Shown one piece after another: positions 5,403-7,983 of a stretch of 7,983 nt of DNA. This stretch comes from Rickettsiales bacterium (GTDB taxonomy: Bacteria > Pseudomonadota > Alphaproteobacteria > Rickettsiales > CANDYO01): NCBI GenBank assembly GCA_947424995.1, contig CANDYO010000089.1, positions 1-7,983 on the forward strand. Reading direction: 5' to 3'. The notes under the pieces were generated by a model. It saw only the letters and a program-made list of their open reading frames with translations. It did not search any database and was not told the origin of the DNA. A program made the position numbers and the translations under genes. Each line of letters opens with the position of its first letter. Positions within the stretch are counted from its first letter, which is position 1.

Positions 5403-7983
5403 ATGCAAAATATAGTTTATAGTTATGGAGGAGGAGAAGCTTTATTCCAAGTTTTAACGGGAGTAAAGATGATCTTTGATCACGAAGCTACAAAAAGTTT
5501 GCTTTATCTTATGACTTTTGTTGGTTTAGCCTGGGCAGCATTTCAAGGAGCTCAACAAAATAGCTGGACTCCTAAGCTAAGTTGGCTAACAAAATATGTG
5601 TTAATTACTTCGTTTTTTATTACGCCTACAGCAACATTATGGGTAAGTGATAGTGTATCTGGATATAGAAAAAATGTTGATGGTTTGCCAATCGGCTTGG
5701 TTTTGCCAGCATCTGTTTTTAGCGGTATAGGCTTTGGCATTACTCAATTATTTGATCAAGCTTTTTCTGATGTGGATAGTAATATTTCTTATCATAAATA
5801 TGGACAAAGCTTTGGAGCGGCGTTAATCAGTCAAGCTAGAAACTTTAAAATCCAGGACGCTGGTTTTCGTGAAAATATGGAAAGCTTTATTGATAATTGT
5901 ATGCTTTATGACGTTATGGTCGGGAGAAAATATAGTGGGAATGAGATGAGAAATAGCAAAGATATTTGGGCATTAGTGATGAAAAATGCTTCGAATATAA
6001 GAATGATGAATTATCGCGACCCTGATAAAGCGGTAAAAAGAAAATTAGTATCTTGTAAAGATGGAGCTGGGCTATTAAATAGTTATTGGGATACAGACAT
6101 CAATAAATTAGGAGAAAAATTTGGTGATACTATTTTTGGTAAATATGGTAGAGATGCGGCCCAAGCAGGAGCTCAAGAATTTTTAGGAAAGGCATTTAGA
6201 TCTAATGTTGATGTAGTTGGAGCAATGTATGGCAATAATGGTAAGGCGACCGAGAACCTAAAACAAATCATGATGATAAATGCTTTAGCAGATATTCCAA
6301 TGAGTTATGGAGGAGTTAGAGCTAAACAGCAGCAGCAAGAATCATGGTTGATTTCTGGAGAATTAGCGCGAGAAATCTTGCCGACTTTACATGCGGTCTT
6401 CGCTGCATTAATTTATGCTTCCTTTACCTTGATAATTGGCATGTTGGTTTTGCCTAATGGTTTTAAGACTTTAGCAAATTATTTAGGTTTATTGATTTGG
6501 ATTGAGACTTGGCCACCTTTGTTTGCGGTATTAAATTTATTGACTAATGTTTCTAGTAAAACTTATGGGGGTGATTTTAATGCGATTACGATGAATAATA
6601 TTTCACAAATCATTAACCATAATAATAACATTTCGGTGGTAGCGAGTGGAATGATGATGGTATTACCTTATTTGTCTTATAATATTCTCAAAGGTGGAGC
6701 AGGGCAGTTTGTTCATTTGGCCAGTCAAGTTATGGGAAGTAGTCAAAGTGCAGCTATGGCTGCAAGTACTGAAGTTACTTCAGGTAATCGTAGTTTAGAT
6801 AATGTTTCGATGTTAAATAGCCAATGGTCAAATAACTCTGGGTTTAAAACTGATTTAAATAGCTCTTTTAGGTCTGGTCATCGTGATCATCAATTGGCTG
6901 ATGGTACAATTGTGAAAGAATCTCCAGACGGAAAAACTATATTGCATTCAGGTCCAGGAATTACCACTTCAGTAGGAGCAAAATCAATGCATATGGCCAC
7001 AAGTAATAGTTATCAAACTCATCAATCTCTAGGTAATGAAAAGGCGCATCTAGTTAATTTAAACAGTGAGTATCAAGAGCTAGAACAAACTACATATCGT
7101 AAATCGACGGAATTAGTAGATCGCTTGGCAGCGGGCGAAGCAAGTGGTGAGCATTATAGCTATAATCATGCTACGGCTGAAGGTAAAACTTTGAATGCGG
7201 TAATAAATAAATCAAAAGAACTTAAAGATAGTCATTCATATAATCATAATCAGGCATCAGAAGCATCAATAACAGGGGGTGTTAACGTTAATGCTGGGGC
7301 TAGCGCTGAAGTCGGTACTGGTGGAAGTAGCATTATACCAGTAGGGGGTAAAGTTTCTGCGGGTGCTTCTGTAGAAGCTGGCGCAAAGATAAGTGGAAGA
7401 GCGGAGAGTATAAATTCTCAAGGTCTTATGGAGGACAAAAGTGCTGGCGTAAGTGCTAATGTTACTAAACAGACCGAAGATATTGTAAGGGCTGCAAAAG
7501 ATATTCAATTTAGTGATACTCAAACTTATGAAAAAGCATTAGCAGATTCACTCACAGGGTCGTATGAAAAGCTACAACAAAAACGTGATGAAATCAATGT
7601 CTCAGAGCAGAAGATTCAGAAATATCAAACTAGTAGTGACAGTAGTCAATCTCATACTTTGACAATAAATGACGACAGATATGATAAAGAGTTAAATCTT
7701 TTAGCTGATCAACGTGATAAGACGGGCTTTAAGATTGGTTTAAAGAAAGCCAAAGAAATGATAGATAGTAATGATAAAGACTATCAGAAGTTTCACAAAG
7801 CTTACAATAGCTCTTCAATCTCTCATCAAATAGTACAAAGCCCCGATTTTAATTATGAGCAACTCAAAAAAGATAACATTCCTCAGAATCTAGATTTTGA
7901 AAAAGATTACACCCAAGTTGGTGAAGTTGGTAATTCAGTAATGGAGGCCAGTAAAACTGTTATGCCAGATGCGAAAGAAATGG
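5403..7983 (+). CDS. traG: TraG mating-pair stabilisation and inner-membrane channel protein, 3'-truncated by window edge
   Basis: The frame is open for 860 codons from the ATG at 5403 to the window end with no stop; F TraG has about 938 residues, so perhaps 80 or more are missing. The N-terminal half is the TraG_N/VirB6-like membrane domain: YGGGE at 8-12, membrane segments near 33-47, 65-81, 98-113, 325-350, 359-380 and 411-429, and a large soluble loop between the third and fourth (about 115-320). After the last segment comes an AMAAS stretch near 451-455, then GNRSLDNVSM and a DGTIVKESPDGKT element typical of the family. Residues 620-666 are Gly/Ala/Ser-rich with two related units, NAGASAEVG and SAGASVEAG. 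The rest is polar and probably helical. In F the N-part assembles pili in the inner membrane and the C-part works in the periplasm in mating-pair stabilisation and entry exclusion. Transcription from the upstream genes is likely. Confidence 0.93.
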   Translation, partial: MQNIVYSYGGGEALFQVLTGVKMIFDHEATKSLLYLMTFVGLAWAAFQGAQQNSWTPKLSWLTKYVLITSFFITPTATLWVSDSVSGYRKNVDGLPIGLVLPASVFSGIGFGITQLFDQAFSDVDSNISYHKYGQSFGAALISQARNFKIQDAGFRENMESFIDNCMLYDVMVGRKYSGNEMRNSKDIWALVMKNASNIRMMNYRDPDKAVKRKLVSCKDGAGLLNSYWDTDINKLGEKFGDTIFGKYGRDAAQAGAQEFLGKAFRSNVDVVGAMYGNNGKATENLKQIMMINALADIPMSYGGVRAKQQQQESWLISGELAREILPTLHAVFAALIYASFTLIIGMLVLPNGFKTLANYLGLLIWIETWPPLFAVLNLLTNVSSKTYGGDFNAITMNNISQIINHNNNISVVASGMMMVLPYLSYNILKGGAGQFVHLASQVMGSSQSAAMAASTEVTSGNRSLDNVSMLNSQWSNNSGFKTDLNSSFRSGHRDHQLADGTIVKESPDGKTILHSGPGITTSVGAKSMHMATSNSYQTHQSLGNEKAHLVNLNSEYQELEQTTYRKSTELVDRLAAGEASGEHYSYNHATAEGKTLNAVINKSKELKDSHSYNHNQASEASITGGVNVNAGASAEVGTGGSSIIPVGGKVSAGASVEAGAKISGRAESINSQGLMEDKSAGVSANVTKQTEDIVRAAKDIQFSDTQTYEKALADSLTGSYEKLQQKRDEINVSEQKIQKYQTSSDSSQSHTLTINDDRYDKELNLLADQRDKTGFKIGLKKAKEMIDSNDKDYQKFHKAYNSSSISHQIVQSPDFNYEQLKKDNIPQNLDFEKDYTQVGEVGNSVMEASKTVMPDAKEM

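Noticed and set aside
5427..5440. GGAGGAGGAG tract as an internal ribosome-binding site or purine repeat
   Set aside because: It encodes the conserved YGGGE of TraG and no start codon follows at suitable spacing.
1..7983. CRISPR array, insertion sequence, tRNA/rRNA gene or attachment site
   Set aside because: I saw no direct-repeat array, terminal inverted repeats, transposase motifs or RNA gene; coding density is nearly complete.

Overview
The window is a stretch of an F-type (TraG/VirB6-class) conjugative type IV secretion operon. All genes lie on the + strand, in the order [TraN-like module, 5' end outside the window] - 44-residue small ORF - traN N-terminal half - traN C-terminal half - traF - traH - traG (3' end outside the window). 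All encode envelope or mating-pair-formation functions except the small ORF, whose role is unknown. The DNA is AT-rich (roughly 35% GC, judged by eye on a few lines), with A/T-ending codons. F-like tra clusters in such AT-rich DNA are typical of integrative elements in intracellular Alphaproteobacteria (for example the Rickettsiales amplified genetic element). They also occur in Legionella and in amoeba-associated bacteria. I lean towards a Rickettsiales-like host, but nothing here fixes the taxon.

Layout: 1-597 is the end of a protein with a TraN-type disulfide-rich beta module. 590-724 encodes a 44-residue unrecognised protein that overlaps both neighbours. 721-1881 is a secreted TraN N-terminal half with a second copy of the same module. 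1865-3073 is the cysteine-rich C-terminal TraN half with its own signal peptide. 3076-3927 is TraF, a periplasmic thioredoxin-fold protein. 3924-5309 is TraH. A 93-bp non-coding gap follows, and 5403-7983 is TraG, open to the window end. Apart from that gap, junctions are overlaps of 4-17 bp or a 2-bp spacing, so the genes are almost certainly co-transcribed and partly translationally coupled.

How they work together (family knowledge): TraN is the outer-membrane adhesin that stabilises mating pairs and recognises a receptor on the recipient. TraF, TraH and the C-terminal part of TraG act in the periplasm in pilus assembly and mating-pair stabilisation. The N-terminal part of TraG is an inner-membrane channel component. 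Many Cys-rich secreted proteins beside a CXXC-bearing TraF suggests a local thiol-oxidation or isomerisation partnership.

The most unusual point is the organisation of TraN. In F-type systems TraN is normally one polypeptide. Here it is divided at a module boundary into two separately exported proteins. The N-terminal recognition-type module also exists as a second, diverged copy immediately upstream, with a 25-residue longer loop. This could be a modular adhesin with alternative heads over one anchor, or a decaying duplication. The sequence alone cannot decide between them.
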